From Ridgeia piscesae (taxonomy: Eukaryota; Annelida; Polychaeta; Sabellida; Siboglinidae), in contig JAODUO010001178.1 in the NCBI GenBank assembly GCA_025642075.2, positions 46,001-110,000 of the forward strand: a stretch of 64,000 bases of DNA, written 5' to 3'. The notes beneath the pieces are model-generated. The model ran no database searches, was not told the DNA's origin, and saw only the letters and a program-made list of their open reading frames with translations. Each line of letters starts with the position of its first letter. Position 1 is the first letter of the stretch. A program made the translations under genes and the position numbers. Below, piece after piece: positions 10,252 through 21,155 of this stretch.

Positions 10252-11893
10252 TTCTCAAATCTAACTCATTTGTTCGTACATCCTTCCCACTAGATGTCCA
10301 CAAATCTAACTCATTTGTTCGTACATCCATCCTACGGGATGTCCACAAATCTAACTCATTTGTTCGTACATCCTTCCCACTGGATGTCCACAAATCTAAC
10401 TCATTTGTTCGTACATCCTTCCCACTGGATGTCCACAAATCTAACTCATTTGTTCGTACATCCTTCCCACTGGATGTCCACAAATCTAACTCGTTTGTTC
10501 GTACATCCTTCCCACTGGATGTCCACAAATCTAACTCGTTTGTTCGTACATCCTTCCCACTGGATGTCCACAAATCTAACTCGTTTGTTCGTACATCCTT
10601 CCCACTAGATGTCCACAAATCTAACTCATTTGTTCGTACATCCATCCTACGGGATGTCCACAAATCTAACTCATTTGTTCGTACATCCTTCCCACTGGAT
10701 GTCCACAAATCTAACTCATTTGTTCGTACATCCTTCCCACTGGATGTCCACAAATCTAACTCATTTGTTCGTACATCCTTCCCACTGGATGTCCACAAAT
10801 CTAACTCATTTGTTCGTACATCCTTCCCACTGGATGTCCACAAATCTAACTCATTTGTTCGTACATCCTTCCCACTGGATGTCCACAAATCTAACTCGTT
10901 TGTTCGTACATCCTTCCCACTGGATGTCCACAAATCTATTTTTCATTCACAGCAAATCTAACTCTTTGTTCGTACATCCTTCCCACTGGATGTCCACAAA
11001 TCTAACTCATTTGTTCGTACATCCTTCCCACTGGATGTCCACAAATCTAACTCATTTGTTCGTACATCCTTCCCACTGGATGTCCACAAATCTAACTCAT
11101 TTGTTCGTACATCCTTCCCACTGGATGTCCACAAATCTAACTCATTTGTTCGTACATCCTTCCCACTGGATGTCCACATTAACTCAGTTTGTTCGTACAT
11201 CCTTCCCACTGGATGTCCACAAATCTAACTCGTTTGTTCGTACATCCTTCCCACTGGATGTCCACAAATCTAACTCGTTTGTTCGTACATCCTTCCCACT
11301 GGATGTCCACAAATCTAACTCTTTGTTCGTACATCCTTCCCACTGGATGTCCAAAATCTAACTCTTTGTTCGTACATCCTTCCCACTGGATGTCCACAAA
11401 TCTAACTCATTTGTTCGTACATCCTTCCCACTGGATGTCCACAAATCTAACTCATTTGTTCGTACATCCTTCCCACTGGATGTCCACAAATCTAACTCAT
11501 TTGTTCGTACATACTTCCCACTGGGTGTCCACAAATCTAACTCATTTGTTCGTACATCCTTCCCACTGGATGTCCACAAATCTAACTCATTTGTTCGTAC
11601 ATCCTTCCCACTGGATGTCCACAAATCTAACTCAATTGTTCGTACATCCTTCCCACTGGATGTCCACAAATCTAACTCATTTGTTCGTACATCCTTCCCA
11701 CTGGATGTCCACAAATCTAACTCATTTGTTCGTACATCCTTCCCACTGGGTGTCCACAAATCTAACTCATTTGTTCGTACATCCTTCCCACTGGATGTCC
11801 ACAAATCTAACTCATTTGTTCGTACATCCTTCCCACTGGATGTCCACAAATCTAACTCAATTGTTCGTACATCCTTCCCACTGGATGTCCACT
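10252..11893. repeat. 45-bp minisatellite, about 36 units
   Basis: The unit contains AAATCTAACTCATTTG and ends GGATGTCCAC. Because 45 is a multiple of three and the unit lacks stops in several frames, both strands show long periodic frames with a 15-residue period, up to 273 codons. Variant units (CATCCTACGGGATG, TTTGTTCG against ATTTGTTCG) recur at fixed spacing, for example at 10330 and 10645, indicating duplication of multi-unit blocks. The array lies between the candidate minus-strand exons. Confidence 0.95.
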
Positions 11894-12290
11894 TTAACCA
11901 GAAATGCTGCATTTTTCATTCACAGCAAGTTCTGCTCTACCAGTCGTCATGGTGGGCATTGAATTGTTTTTTAATTTGCTAGCCATGTTTCATCATCATG
12001 CCATTTTCTGTACTGGTATTTGTTCTCTGGATAAATGGCTTTGTTTGACTCCTAGCAAATTTACATTAGTTCCCGCATGTGGAATAGCAAATATTGTTGA
12101 ATTTTAAAGAGCTTTACGTGCACTCTGTAGACAAGTTATACATGTCGTTCTGTTTCATACAACAATAGATGTTTGAAATACAGCGTATAACATCCACACC
12201 CAATAATTTATTATACCCATATTGTCTTCCACACTTTGCTACTAATTATCTGTTCAAGGTTGCGGACAGTCTGATGGTGTTGCTCGACGC
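11894..12290. other. Array flank, no gene recognised
   Basis: The first bases (to about 11935) carry TTTTTCATTCACAGCAA, which also occurs inside the 45-bp array at about 10938. The rest is AT-rich with no supported exon. Confidence 0.35.
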
Positions 12291-12292
12291 AC

Positions 12293-12423
12293 CCAGTATC
12301 GGGCCCTATGGTCTTCCAAGAAGCACAGTGGACTTCCAAAGGCTTTCTCTCCTGTTATTGAATCAGGCTTCCGAATTGATGTGTCAATTCGGTTGTAGTC
12401 ACGAATGGAATGGTGGAACATGA
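12293..12423 (-). CDS. Candidate exon of unknown protein
   Basis: The acceptor GTTGTCACACAG opens a long minus frame (MFHHSIRDYNRID..., EKAFGSPLCFLED, HRARYW) bounded by a possible donor TGG|GTGCGT at 12292. The + strand is also open here, so the strand is not certain. The best frame needs one base carried over from the preceding exon, which the candidate at 12636-12770 does not supply. The link between the two is therefore doubtful. No family recognised. Confidence 0.25.
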
Positions 12424-12635
12424 CTGTGTGACAACACAGAGTGGCTGCTACAACAACCCAAGTTTAATTCACCATTTCATAAAGCACAGTATAAAGGAAG
12501 AACGTTACAAACATAAGACTGATAAATACATCATTCAGAATACTCTTATGCAGGAAACATTATATTACTTTAGAACATATGTCACAGTTATAAATGCAGT
12601 GGGGATCAATAAAAACATAATATTCTCACTCATAC

Positions 12636-12770
12636 TGACGTCTGTGGGGTCCAGTACAAATCGTCAACATTTATGTCACGATCCCGTGGGTTGTCAGGAC
12701 AGCAGTAGTCGCTGCACTGCGGGAAGCCACAACTCTTTGGACGCAACGTAATGACCGTATTTGCTTGAGG
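12636..12770 (-). CDS. Candidate exon, Cys-rich (CGFPQCSDYCC)
   Basis: The 45-codon minus frame between AACGTCACGTAG and the donor-like ACGTCA|GTATGAG contains SCGFPQCSDYCCPDNPRD and INVDDLYWTPQTS. If the donor is not used, the frame stops two codons later (SV then TGA) and this would be a C-terminus. Clustered Cys, Pro and Asp suggest an extracellular domain. Nearby candidate exons on the same strand make a host gene plausible. No family recognised. Confidence 0.3.
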
Positions 12771-12994
12771 CTACGTGACGTTGTTATTAATACTCGAGGT
12801 GAGCGTTCTCTCAGCCGTCTCACTCACAGATGTCATCGTCATTGCACGGATAAACAAAGTGTTTGGATGAGAAATTAATACACAAATCAAACAGTTGCAT
12901 TGGTTCTTATGTATAAGTGTCTGGTTGTCGTAAGCGCGTGTTTCCGTCAGGTAGCATGGACGTTGAAATAATCGCTCGATTTCATGATGATTAC

Positions 12995-13072
12995 CAGCTT
13001 CGTGGTATCCTCCTTGAGTTAAGTTGATGTTGACACTCCCATCATCCACGACGACGTTGAGTTGCAGTTTAC
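12995..13072 (-). CDS. Candidate exon at the edge of the 35-bp array
   Basis: ACATTCAG|GTAAACTG opens a 25-codon frame (KLQLNVVVDDGSVNI, then NLTQGGYHEA) that ends at CTG|GTAATC or continues open to 12771. The acceptor is itself the last degenerate unit of the neighbouring minisatellite. The phase fits the exon at 14785-14994 if that exon uses the donor CAG|GTGTCA, and the intron between them would then be almost entirely minisatellite. Weak on its own. Confidence 0.25.
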
Positions 13073-14150
13073 CTGAATGTCACCAGGTCACCACATGCTA
13101 CAGTTCACCTGAATGACACCTGTCACCACATGCTACAGTTCACCTGAATGACACCTGTCACCATGTGCTACAGTTACCTGAATGACACCTGTCACCACAT
13201 GCTACAGTTACCTGAATGACATCTGCACCACATGAACCGCAGGGTGTGATACCTGGAAAAAGAACCTTCACCACATACAAGTACCTGAATGACTTCCTGT
13301 CACCCCCATGGCTTTTCAGGTTTTTAAAAACCCGAATTTACACGATGTTTTTACCAATGCTGGGATTCACCTGAATGACACCTGCAGCACATGAGTTACC
13401 TGAATGACACCTGCCCAATGCTGCTTCACCAAAAATAACACCTGGGCACCACCTGCAAATCCACCAATGACACCTTCACCAAATGTGTGGGAGTTCACCT
13501 GAAATGACACTGGGGCAAAACCACTTTGTACAGTTCACCTGATGACACCTGTCACCTACATCTGCAGTTCAAAAATGAATGACAAACTGTCACCACATTC
13601 TGCAGTTCACCTGAATGACTCCTGTCACCACCTGCTACAGTTCACCTGAATTACACCTGTCACCACATGCTGCAGTTCACCTGAATGACTCCTGTCACCA
13701 CATGCTACAGTTCACCTGAATGACACCTGTCACCACATGCTGCAGTTCACCTGAATGACACCTGTCACCACATGCTGCAGTTCACCTGAATGACTCCTGT
13801 CACCACATGCTACAGTTCACCTGAATGACACCTGTCACCACATGCTGCAGTTCACCAAGACACCTGTCACCACATGCTACAGAAACAGTGTGAATGACAA
13901 AAACCTGTCACCCCCGTTGCTGCAGTTCAACCCCCGAATGACACCTGGGGCAAAACCCCATTGCTTTTTAGTTCACCGAAATGAACCTGTCACAAAATTA
14001 ATATAGTTAAAAACCTGAATGACACCTGTCACCACATGCTACAGTTCACCTGAGTGACACCTGTCACCACATGCTACAGTTCACCTGAGTGACACCTGTC
14101 ACCACATGCTACAATTCTCCTGAGTGACACCTGTCACCACATGCTGTGGT
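13073..14150. repeat. 35-bp minisatellite, degenerate
   Basis: The unit reads TGACACCTGTCACCACATGC then TACAGTTCACCTGAA. Many units are intact, but 13230-13530 and 13850-14010 hold scrambled units with extra A, C and G runs. A fragment GAACCGCAGGGTGTGATAC at 13235 matches the end of the candidate exon at 14994. On the minus strand every unit contains CAG|GTGAAC and CAG|GTGTCA, both donor-like. Confidence 0.9.
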
Positions 14151-14569
14151 GAGATATTCTAGAGAAAATTAATCCGGGGTTGGCACAGAGCACTGCCAAG
14201 TAACTGCAAGTGTCTTCTCTCCAGTCAGTCCCACGATGGACAATATCAACATTTCGTGGTTGTCAAATCAGTCTGGTGTCCTTTGTACGGCTGTCATGTT
14301 GATGACAGTTGTAAAGCATTTCTACCTTGGAAATGTTTTTCTTATTATTTATTAATGAAGCAGTTCACATTTCACACATTTCCAGGTAAAGGTACACGTG
14401 TATGTTCAGAATATCACGCCTGTTTGATAAACCCTGATTAGAAACTCGTTGACCCAATATGTACTGAGCAGTTAAAAAGAATGCACGATGTTTCCTAACA
14501 TCAGTGTCATTGACGTTAGACAATGTGTCACAATGTTTTGTGTATGTCTGGTACAGATCCAGGTCAATG
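14151..14569. repeat. Single-copy island inside the array, partly duplicated at 14988-15140
   Basis: From GAGAAAATTAATCC onward about 150 bp match 14998-15140 closely, including the CCAGTCAGTCCCACGATGG block. In the second copy this block is the intron end upstream of the candidate exon at 14785-14994. In this copy the exon is replaced by array sequence. A looser third relative occurs at about 15250-15370. Confidence 0.7.
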
Positions 14570-14794
14570 CAGAATGACACCTGTCACCACATGCTGCAGT
14601 TCACCTAAATGACACCTGTCACCACATGCTACACCTAAATGACACCTGTCACCACATGCTACAGATTACCTGACTGACACCTTGCACCACATGCACAGTT
14701 TACCTGAATGACACCTGTCACCACATGATACAGTTCACCTGAATGACACCTGTCACCACGTGCTACAGTTCACCTGAGTGACACCTGTCATCAC
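14570..14794. repeat. 35-bp minisatellite, second block
   Basis: About six units of the same 35-bp repeat continue up to the donor of the candidate minus-strand exon. The array therefore abuts the exon directly. Confidence 0.85.
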
Positions 14795-14994
14795 CTCTTG
14801 CCAAGTCCGCATTACGCGGGTCAATGCTTGAATGTTTCCACAGACTGAGAATTCTGAATGCCCAGTGAGGATCTCGAAATCACAGCGAACCATTGGGGAA
14901 GTCATATTCGTTGAGTCACACAAATATTCCAACGCCGTGTAGTGTTTGGGGATCCTCTGGGCAAGGCGATACATGAACCGCAGGGTGTGATACT
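14785..14994 (-). CDS. Candidate exon of unknown protein, well-bounded
   Basis: The acceptor TTAATTTTCTCTATAG opens a frame of about 66-69 codons (YHTLRFMYRLAQRIPKHY, CDSTNMTSPMVRCDFEI, CGNIQALTRVMRTW) that ends either at CAAGAG|GTGATG (14795) or a little later at ACAG|GTGTCA (14785). Composition is mixed and protein-like, unlike the array-derived frames next to it. The acceptor and preceding intron sequence have a second copy at 14151, but only this copy keeps the exon. No family recognised. It is the best of the minus-strand candidates and suggests a host gene reading toward 8.5 kb. Confidence 0.45.
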
Positions 14995-16160
14995 CTATAG
15001 AGAAAATTAATCCAGGGTTGGCACAGAGCACATACAAGTGCAAGTGTCTTCTCTCCAGTCAGTCCCACGATGGACAATATTACAACTTTGTGGTTGTCAA
15101 ATCAGTCTGATTTCCTTTGTATGGCTGACACTGATGTTTTCTAGCAATGCTGGCATTGACTTCCGACTGCAGCTCCCCAGCAGGTGAGGTTTCTTGGTGT
15201 GTGGTAGAAGCCGCCATTGGGCAGCTTCTACCAAAAAGTAATCATCTTTCTAGTCAGTATTTCCAAGTGTGTGGCAGTTTATTCTCTCCAGAAAGCCTCA
15301 CGATGAAGGACAACACAACCTTTGTAAGGTTGACAGTGATGACAATTGTAACCCGTTTCAATCTTGGAAATAATATACAATATAATAAATAACAGTATTT
15401 ATCTACGCCAAACTGTCCACAGTTATCAAGGAGCAATAATGGCTCACATGTTATTGTACAATTGCAGTAATTAAACTCACCAAAGCAACTTCCCACTGAA
15501 AACACAGCCTCGTGGCTCGGTTCATTGCTTGCTCTCCCACTCTCCCCGAAATCCCGCTATCATCCCGCCGATCAAACGGCAGTGACACCTATTATCACTG
15601 CTAATTAACTCTAACCATTAATCACCAGGTGGATTCACCGATTACTAAACAAAATAAATTCACAAAATACATATAATATAATAGCGTCATGGCGGTCCAT
15701 GACATCGGCCCCAGTTTTGTCTGTATCCGTCCACGGATTGCACCAACACCAAACACTTGTGACCCAAAGGCCTCACTATAGAAACAGTGTGAATAAAAAG
15801 ACAGTAATACACATGACTACACCCACTGGTTGGTGCGGGCAACCCCTGTCTCCACCTGGAGCAAACCCCATTACGCTTTCGGATCATCGAATATAAAGTA
15901 AATAAGGTTTAGATCAAGATTAAAATATAGCAAAATTAAACACAGTAAATGATGCGGGCGACCCCTGTCTCCACATGGAGTAAACATCATAACCATTTTC
16001 ACACTACCTGTAAATGTAGAATATCCCCTGGACCACATCTCAACCAGCACTCCATAGCCACAACTATTATTATGTAAATTTACCTTAGCCTGGTAGCAAT
16101 GCTAGACATACGGGCAGGGCAACACACAGCAGCCAAAGATAGAGGGAACCCATGTCCCGC
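14995..16160. other. No convincing gene; one short acceptor-bounded frame
   Basis: At 15227 on the minus strand GATTACTTTTTGGTAG opens 28 codons (LPNGGFYHTPRN, TCWGAAVGSQCQHC) that end at a stop (15141). This could be another exon or a relic. Elsewhere I see only AT-rich DNA and a few repeats of the CCCCTGTC motif (15845, 15960, 16150, 16215). Confidence 0.3.
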
Positions 16161-16377
16161 TCGTGCAGGCAAGCTACCCCCAAACAAAACTACTACGAGT
16201 GGAAGGTAGTGCGAAACCCCTGTCCCGCTCGTGCAGGCAAGCTACTCTCACTCAGTGGCGCCACCTACCAAACATATACCGGACCAATGCAGTGTCCCAT
16301 GGTAGTGGGAAAACCCTGTCCTGCTCATACAGGCAACTAACATGGTCACTGTTTTCAGGAGATATACCGACCCATAT

Positions 16378-16707
16378 CTACAGACATGCAGAGTCGTGCG
16401 ACTTCCTGCACCAACGGTATGCGTTGGCCTTGCTGCCAACCAAATTATGTGGTTGTCTCCACGCAGCCAACCAATACCGATATTTTCTGCTCACAGTCAA
16501 TTCACACCTCTCATATTCCAGCCTCTCCGCCTGGCTTTGGAAGAGCTCCACATCCCCCCGAGTGGCCTCACATGGACAAACTGTGGCCTCTCTTTTTCTG
16601 CTGACAGTGGACATATGGCCCTGCAGCTCTGCAACCTGCTTGCAGAACTGGCTTTTCTGCTCAGTGAGCTCCTCCAACTGCTCGCGCATCTCCCATGGCA
16701 GTCCATG

Positions 16708-16709
<2 letters not shown>
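16378..16709 (-). CDS. Coiled-coil ORF fragment
   Basis: This minus frame encodes a heptad-like segment ([19 protein letters not shown], then [16 protein letters not shown]) and a second helical stretch ([19 protein letters not shown]). The frame extends upstream only through a CATA microsatellite, whose Tyr/Met/Cys-rich product is not biological. Amphipathic coiled coil plus a basic end could be a structural protein or a gag/ORF1-like remnant. No splice sites or family motif decide it. Confidence 0.3.
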
Positions 16710-16711
<2 letters not shown>

Positions 16712-16752
<41 letters not shown>

Positions 16753-16828
16753 TACATACATACATACATACATACATACATACATACATACATACATACA
16801 TACATACATACATACATACATACATACA

Positions 16829-16860
<32 letters not shown>

Positions 16861-16890
16861 CATACATACATACATACATACATATACACA
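16712..16890. repeat. TA and CATA microsatellite
   Basis: (CA)n, then (TA)n, then (TACA)n with a few interruptions. Long frames on both strands here are repeat artefacts. Confidence 0.9.
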
Positions 16891-17056
16891 ATATAAACAA
16901 TGTTGGTACAGATCGAAACACCAGATTTTCTTGTTTCTTATTATTTTGGACAGTAAACATTTGCAGAAACCGAACATCTGTGTACTATAGTATGTAGGCT
17001 TCTAATGTGTTTTTTGCACACTGATGCATCCGTACTATGACATCATTGGCTTGCAG

Positions 17057-17138
17057 TATTGACCAGTTGCTGGACGGAGGGATATACACGGCCGAAGTGA
17101 CCGAGGTGGTTGGACCAGTTGCATGTGGTAAGACTCAG
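17057..17138 (+). CDS. RAD51D: RAD51D exon with Walker A motif
   Basis: RAD51D is a RAD51 paralogue, an ATPase of the BCDX2 complex that supports RAD51 loading in homologous recombination in the nucleus. After the acceptor TTGGCTTGCAG the exon reads SIDQLLDGGIYTAEV, then TEVVGPVACGKTQ, and ends at CAG|GTAGGG. It aligns without gaps to the vertebrate RAD51D core around SLDKLLDAGLYTGEVTE. GPVACGKT satisfies Walker A (GxxxxGKT). The first base completes a codon begun in an upstream exon. The N-terminal exons were not found within about 2 kb upstream. The next matching exon follows at 17611 in phase 0. Confidence 0.85.
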
Positions 17139-17481
17139 GTAGGGTAAAAGGAAATTGGTTTTTTTTCATCATCTCCTTTTGGCTGTTAGATTGTCAATTC
17201 TCTCTCAGTTGGCACAGCATTCTGACCACAACTGTTACCACGTCACCCTTAGTCTTCTAAATGTGTTGCTCTTTATCACTTATGTCTGATAGAGTGACAA
17301 CACTATTTTAGTGAAAGTTGTCAACATTCCATCCTGTTAGAGAACTTTGACACAGTCTGTTCCTGTTTAATGCTTATCATGTTCTAAAAGCATTTGGGAA
17401 TCACTTTAAAATGTCTAGAATGCCAATGGAATGTTCAGCTTGCTTGTTTGACCTTTCAAAATGTTGCTTCTCCGTCAACAG

Positions 17482-17541
17482 GTAGTATCCCTACAGGCTG
17501 GCCAGGAGCAGATGAGGGTGCAGGGGGAGGAACTGCACATG
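17482..17541 (+). CDS. Possible 60-nt cassette exon inside RAD51D
   Basis: TCCGTCAACAG|GTAGTATCC and CACATG|GTAGGA bound exactly 20 in-frame codons (VVSLQAGQEQ, MRVQGEELHM). Inclusion would insert 20 residues directly after Walker A, where RAD51D proteins have none, and would probably disrupt the ATPase core. Direct joining of the flanking exons gives the expected alignment. It may be an alternative exon, or intron sequence that only looks like an exon. Confidence 0.2.
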
Positions 17542-17610
17542 GTAGGATGTCCAAAGTCCAGTGAATATTACATTGATTAGTCACCAAAGTGTTACTAATC
17601 ATTGTTACAG

Positions 17611-17736
17611 TTGTGTCTCAGCATAGCACTGTCAGTTGCCATGGAAACAAGACAAAATGTTGTCTACTTTGACACCTGCAGCTCATTTGACATGATGCAG
17701 GACATGATGAAAGCAAGACAAAAACCGTTGACACAG
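17611..17736 (+). CDS. RAD51D: RAD51D exon after Walker A
   Basis: The acceptor ATTGTTACAG opens 42 codons in phase 0: LCLSIALSVAMETRQN, VVYFDTCSSFDMMQDMM and KARQKPLTQ, ending CAG|GTGATT. It matches the vertebrate segment that follows Walker A (VCLCMAANV..., NVLYVDSN..., LLQAKTQ), including the hydrophobic strand VVYFD of the RecA fold and the terminal KxLTQ/KTQ. The exon continues the one at 17057-17138. The exons for Walker B and the C-terminus are not visible downstream. The intron after it carries the 47-bp array, so the gene is either long or truncated here. Confidence 0.85.
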
Positions 17737-18025
17737 GTGATTCCTTGGTGTAACATAGCTTTCATTTTAATCCCAGACCATTCTTTATTCCCTCTGCAAC
17801 TGTAGCAAATTTGAGAAAAAGTTTGCTTTCAAAAGTACTTGAAGTAAGAGTAGAAGTAAATTCAACATTTTGTTTCAATATTACAGCATTGGTGCAAAAG
17901 TTAAAAGTTTGAAATAACTGCATTACTCTACATAAACTCTAACCCTGAAACAGCCACTAAAATAACTACGATTGCAGCATGGCTGGTGAATCACATTGAT
18001 TGTAAATCGTTAATAGATTTGACAT
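17737..18025 (+). other. Intron start of RAD51D
   Basis: AT-rich sequence between the donor and the 47-bp array. No further exon visible. Confidence 0.5.
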
Positions 18026-21000
18026 GGCATGGGTGAGAGACGTAGAAAGAGTGGGAGAAGAATGGAGAAAACGTTATGGGTGAGAGACGTAGAAAGAGTG
18101 GGAGAAGAATGGAGAAATTGTTACGGGTGAGAGACCTACAAAAGAGTTGGAGAAGAATGGAGAAATCGTTATGGGTGAGAGACGTAGAAAGAGTGGGAGA
18201 AGAATGGAGAAAACGTTATGGGTGAGAGACGTAGAAAGAGTTGGAGAAGAATGGAGAAATCGTTATGGGTGAGAGACGTAGAAAGAGTTGGAGAAATCGT
18301 TATGGGTGAGAGACGTAGAAAGAGTTGGAGAAATCGTTATGGGTGAGAGACGTAGAAAGAGTTGGAGAAATCGTTATGGGTGAGAGACGTAGAAAGAGTG
18401 GGAGAAGAATGGAGAAAACGTTATGGGCGAGCGACCTAGAAAGAGTTGGAGAAGAATGGAGAAATCGTTATGGGTGAGAGACGTAGAAAGAGTGGGAGAA
18501 GAATGGAGAAATCGTTATGGGTGAGAGACGTAGAAAGAGTTGGAGAAGAATGGAGAAATCGTTATGGGTGAGAGACGTAGAAAGAGTGGGAGAAGAATGG
18601 AGAAATCGTTATGGGTGAGAAACGTAGAAAGAGTTGGAGAAGAATGGAGAAATCGTTATGGGTGAGAGACGTAGAAAGAGTGGGAGAAGAATGGAGAAAT
18701 TGTTATGGGTGAGAGACGTAGAAAGAGTGGGAGAAGAATGGAGAAATCGTTATGGGTGAGAGACGTAGAAAGAGTGGGAGAAGAATGGAGAAATCGTTAT
18801 GGGTGAGAGACCTAGAAAGAGTGGGAGAAGAATGGAGAAAACGTTATGGGTGAGAGACGTAGAAAGAGTGGGAGAAGAATGGAGAAATCGTTATGGGTGA
18901 GAGACGTAGAAAGAGTGGGAGAAGAATGGAGAAATCGTTATGGGTGAGAGACGTAGAGAGGGTGGGAGAAGAATGGAGAAATCGTTATGGGCGAGAGACG
19001 TAGAAAGAATGGGAGAAGAATGGAGAAATCGTTATGGGCGGGAGACGTAGAAAGTGTGGGAGAAGAATGGAGAAATCGTTATGGGTGGGAGACGTAGAAA
19101 GAGTGGGAGAAGAATGGAGAAATCGTTATGGGCGAGAGACGTAGAAAGAGTGGGAGAAGAATGGAGAAATCGTTATGGGTGAGAGACGTAGAAAGAGTGG
19201 GAGAAGAATGGAGAAATCGTTATGGGTGAGAGACTTAGAAAGAGTGGAGAAGAATGGAGAAACCGTTATGGGTGAGAGACGTAGAAAGAGTGGGAGAAGA
19301 ATGGAGAAAACGTTATGGGTGAGAGACGTAGAAAGAGTGGGAGAAGAATGGAGAAAACGTTATGGGTGGGAGACGTAGAAAGAGTGGGAGAAGAATGGAG
19401 AAACGTTATGGGTGAGAGACGTAGAAAGAGTGGGAGAAGAATGGAGAAAACGTTATGGGTGAGAGACGTAGAAAGAGTGGGAGAAGAATGGAGAAATCGT
19501 TATGGGTGAGAGACGTAGAAAGAGTGGGAGAAGAATGGAGAAATCGTTATGGGTGAGAGACGTAGAAAGAGTGGGAGAAGAATGGAGAAAACGTTATGGG
19601 TGGGAGACGTAGAAAGAGTGGGAGAAGAATGGAGAAAACGTTATGGGAGAGACGTAGAAGATGGAGAAGAATGGAGAAAACGATAGGACGAAAGAGTGGG
19701 AGAAGAATGGAGAAAACGTTATGGGTGAGAGACGTAGAAAGAGTGGGAGAAGAATGGAGAAAACGTTATGGGTGAGAGACGTAGAAAGAGTGGGAGAAGA
19801 ATGGAGAAAACGTTATGGGTGAGAGACGTAGAAAGAGTGGGAGAAGAATGGAGAAATCGTTATGGGTGAGAGACGTAGAAAGAGTGGGAGAAGAATGGAG
19901 AAATCGTTATGGGTGAGAGACGTAGAAAGAGTTGGAGAAGAATGGAGAAATCGTTATGGGTGAGAGACGTAGAAAGAGTTGGAGAAGAATGGAGAAATCG
20001 TTATGGGTGAGAGACGTAGAAAGAGTGGGAGAAGAATGGAGAAATCGTTATGGGTGAGAGACGTAGAAAGAGTGGGAGAAGAATGGAGAAATCGTTATGG
20101 GTGAGAGACGTAGAAAGAGTGGGAGAAGAATGGAGAAATCGTTATGGGTGAGAGACGTAGAAAGAGTGGGAGAAGAATGGAGAAATCGTTATGGGTGAGA
20201 GACGTAGAAAGAGTGGGAGAAGAATGGAGAAATCGTTATGGGTGAGAGACGTAGAAAGAGTGGGAGAAGAATGGAGAAATCGTTATGGGCGAGAGACGTA
20301 GAAAGAGTGGGAGAAGAATGGAGAAATCGTTATGGGCGGGAGACGTAGAAAGGTGGAGAAGAATGGAGAAATCGTTATGGGGAGACGTAGAAAGAGTGGA
20401 GAAGAATGGAGAAAACGTTATGGGTGAGAGACGTAGAAAGAGTGGGAGAAGAATGGAGAAATCGTTATGGGTGAGAGACTTAGAAAGAGTGGGAGAAGAA
20501 TGGAGAAATCGTTATGGGTGAGAGACGTAGAAAGAGTGGGAGAAGAATGGAGAAAACGTTATGGGTGAGAGACGTAGAAAGAGTGGGAGAAGAATGGAGA
20601 AAACGTTATGGGTGGGAGACGTAGAAAGAGGTGGGGAAGAATGGAGAAACCGTTATGGGTGAGAGACGTAGAAAGAGTGGGAGAAGAATGGAGAAACGTT
20701 ATGGGTGAGAGACGTAGAAAGAGTGGGAGAAGAATGGAGAAATCGTTATGGGTGAGAGACGTAGAAAGAGTGGGAGAAGAATGGAGAAATCGTTATGGGT
20801 GAGAGACGTAGAAAGAGTGGGAGAAGAATGGAGAAAACGTTATGGGTGAGAGACGTAGAAAGAGTGGGAGAAGAATGGAGAAAACGTTATGGGTGAGAGA
20901 CGTAGAAAGAGTGGGAGAAGAATGGAGAAAACGTTATGGGTGAGAGACGTAGAAAGAGTGGGAGAAGAATGGAGAAAACGTTATGGGTGAGAGACGTAGA

Positions 21001-21155
21001 AAGAGTGGAGAAGAATGGAGAAAACGTTATGGGTGAGAGACGTAGAAAGAGTGGGAGAAGAATGGAGAAAACGTTATGGGTGAGAGACGTAGAAAGAGTG
21101 GGAGAAGAATGGAGAAATTTTTATGGGTGAGAGACGTAGAAAAAGTGGGAGAAGT
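18026..21155. repeat. 47-bp minisatellite, about 66 units
   Basis: The unit contains GTGAGAGACGTAGAAAGAG and GAAGAATGGAGAAATCG, with a strict 47-bp period and variant positions (GTGGG/GTTGG, AAATCG/AAAACG, GTGAG/GCGAG). Strand composition is strongly asymmetric: the + strand is almost free of C. Each + strand unit holds TATGG|GTGAGA, a good match to a splice donor. Because 47 is not a multiple of three, the 60-80 codon frames are not a conserved protein. Confidence 0.95.

Noticed and set aside
10252..11893. Long ORFs of 184-273 codons on both strands of the 45-bp array
   Set aside because: They are a by-product of a stop-free unit whose length is a multiple of three; several frames on both strands are open at once and no unique sequence is attached.
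10252..11893. CRISPR array
   Set aside because: Units are contiguous near-identical repeats without unique spacers, and the context is eukaryotic. The same applies to the 47-, 53- and 71-bp arrays.
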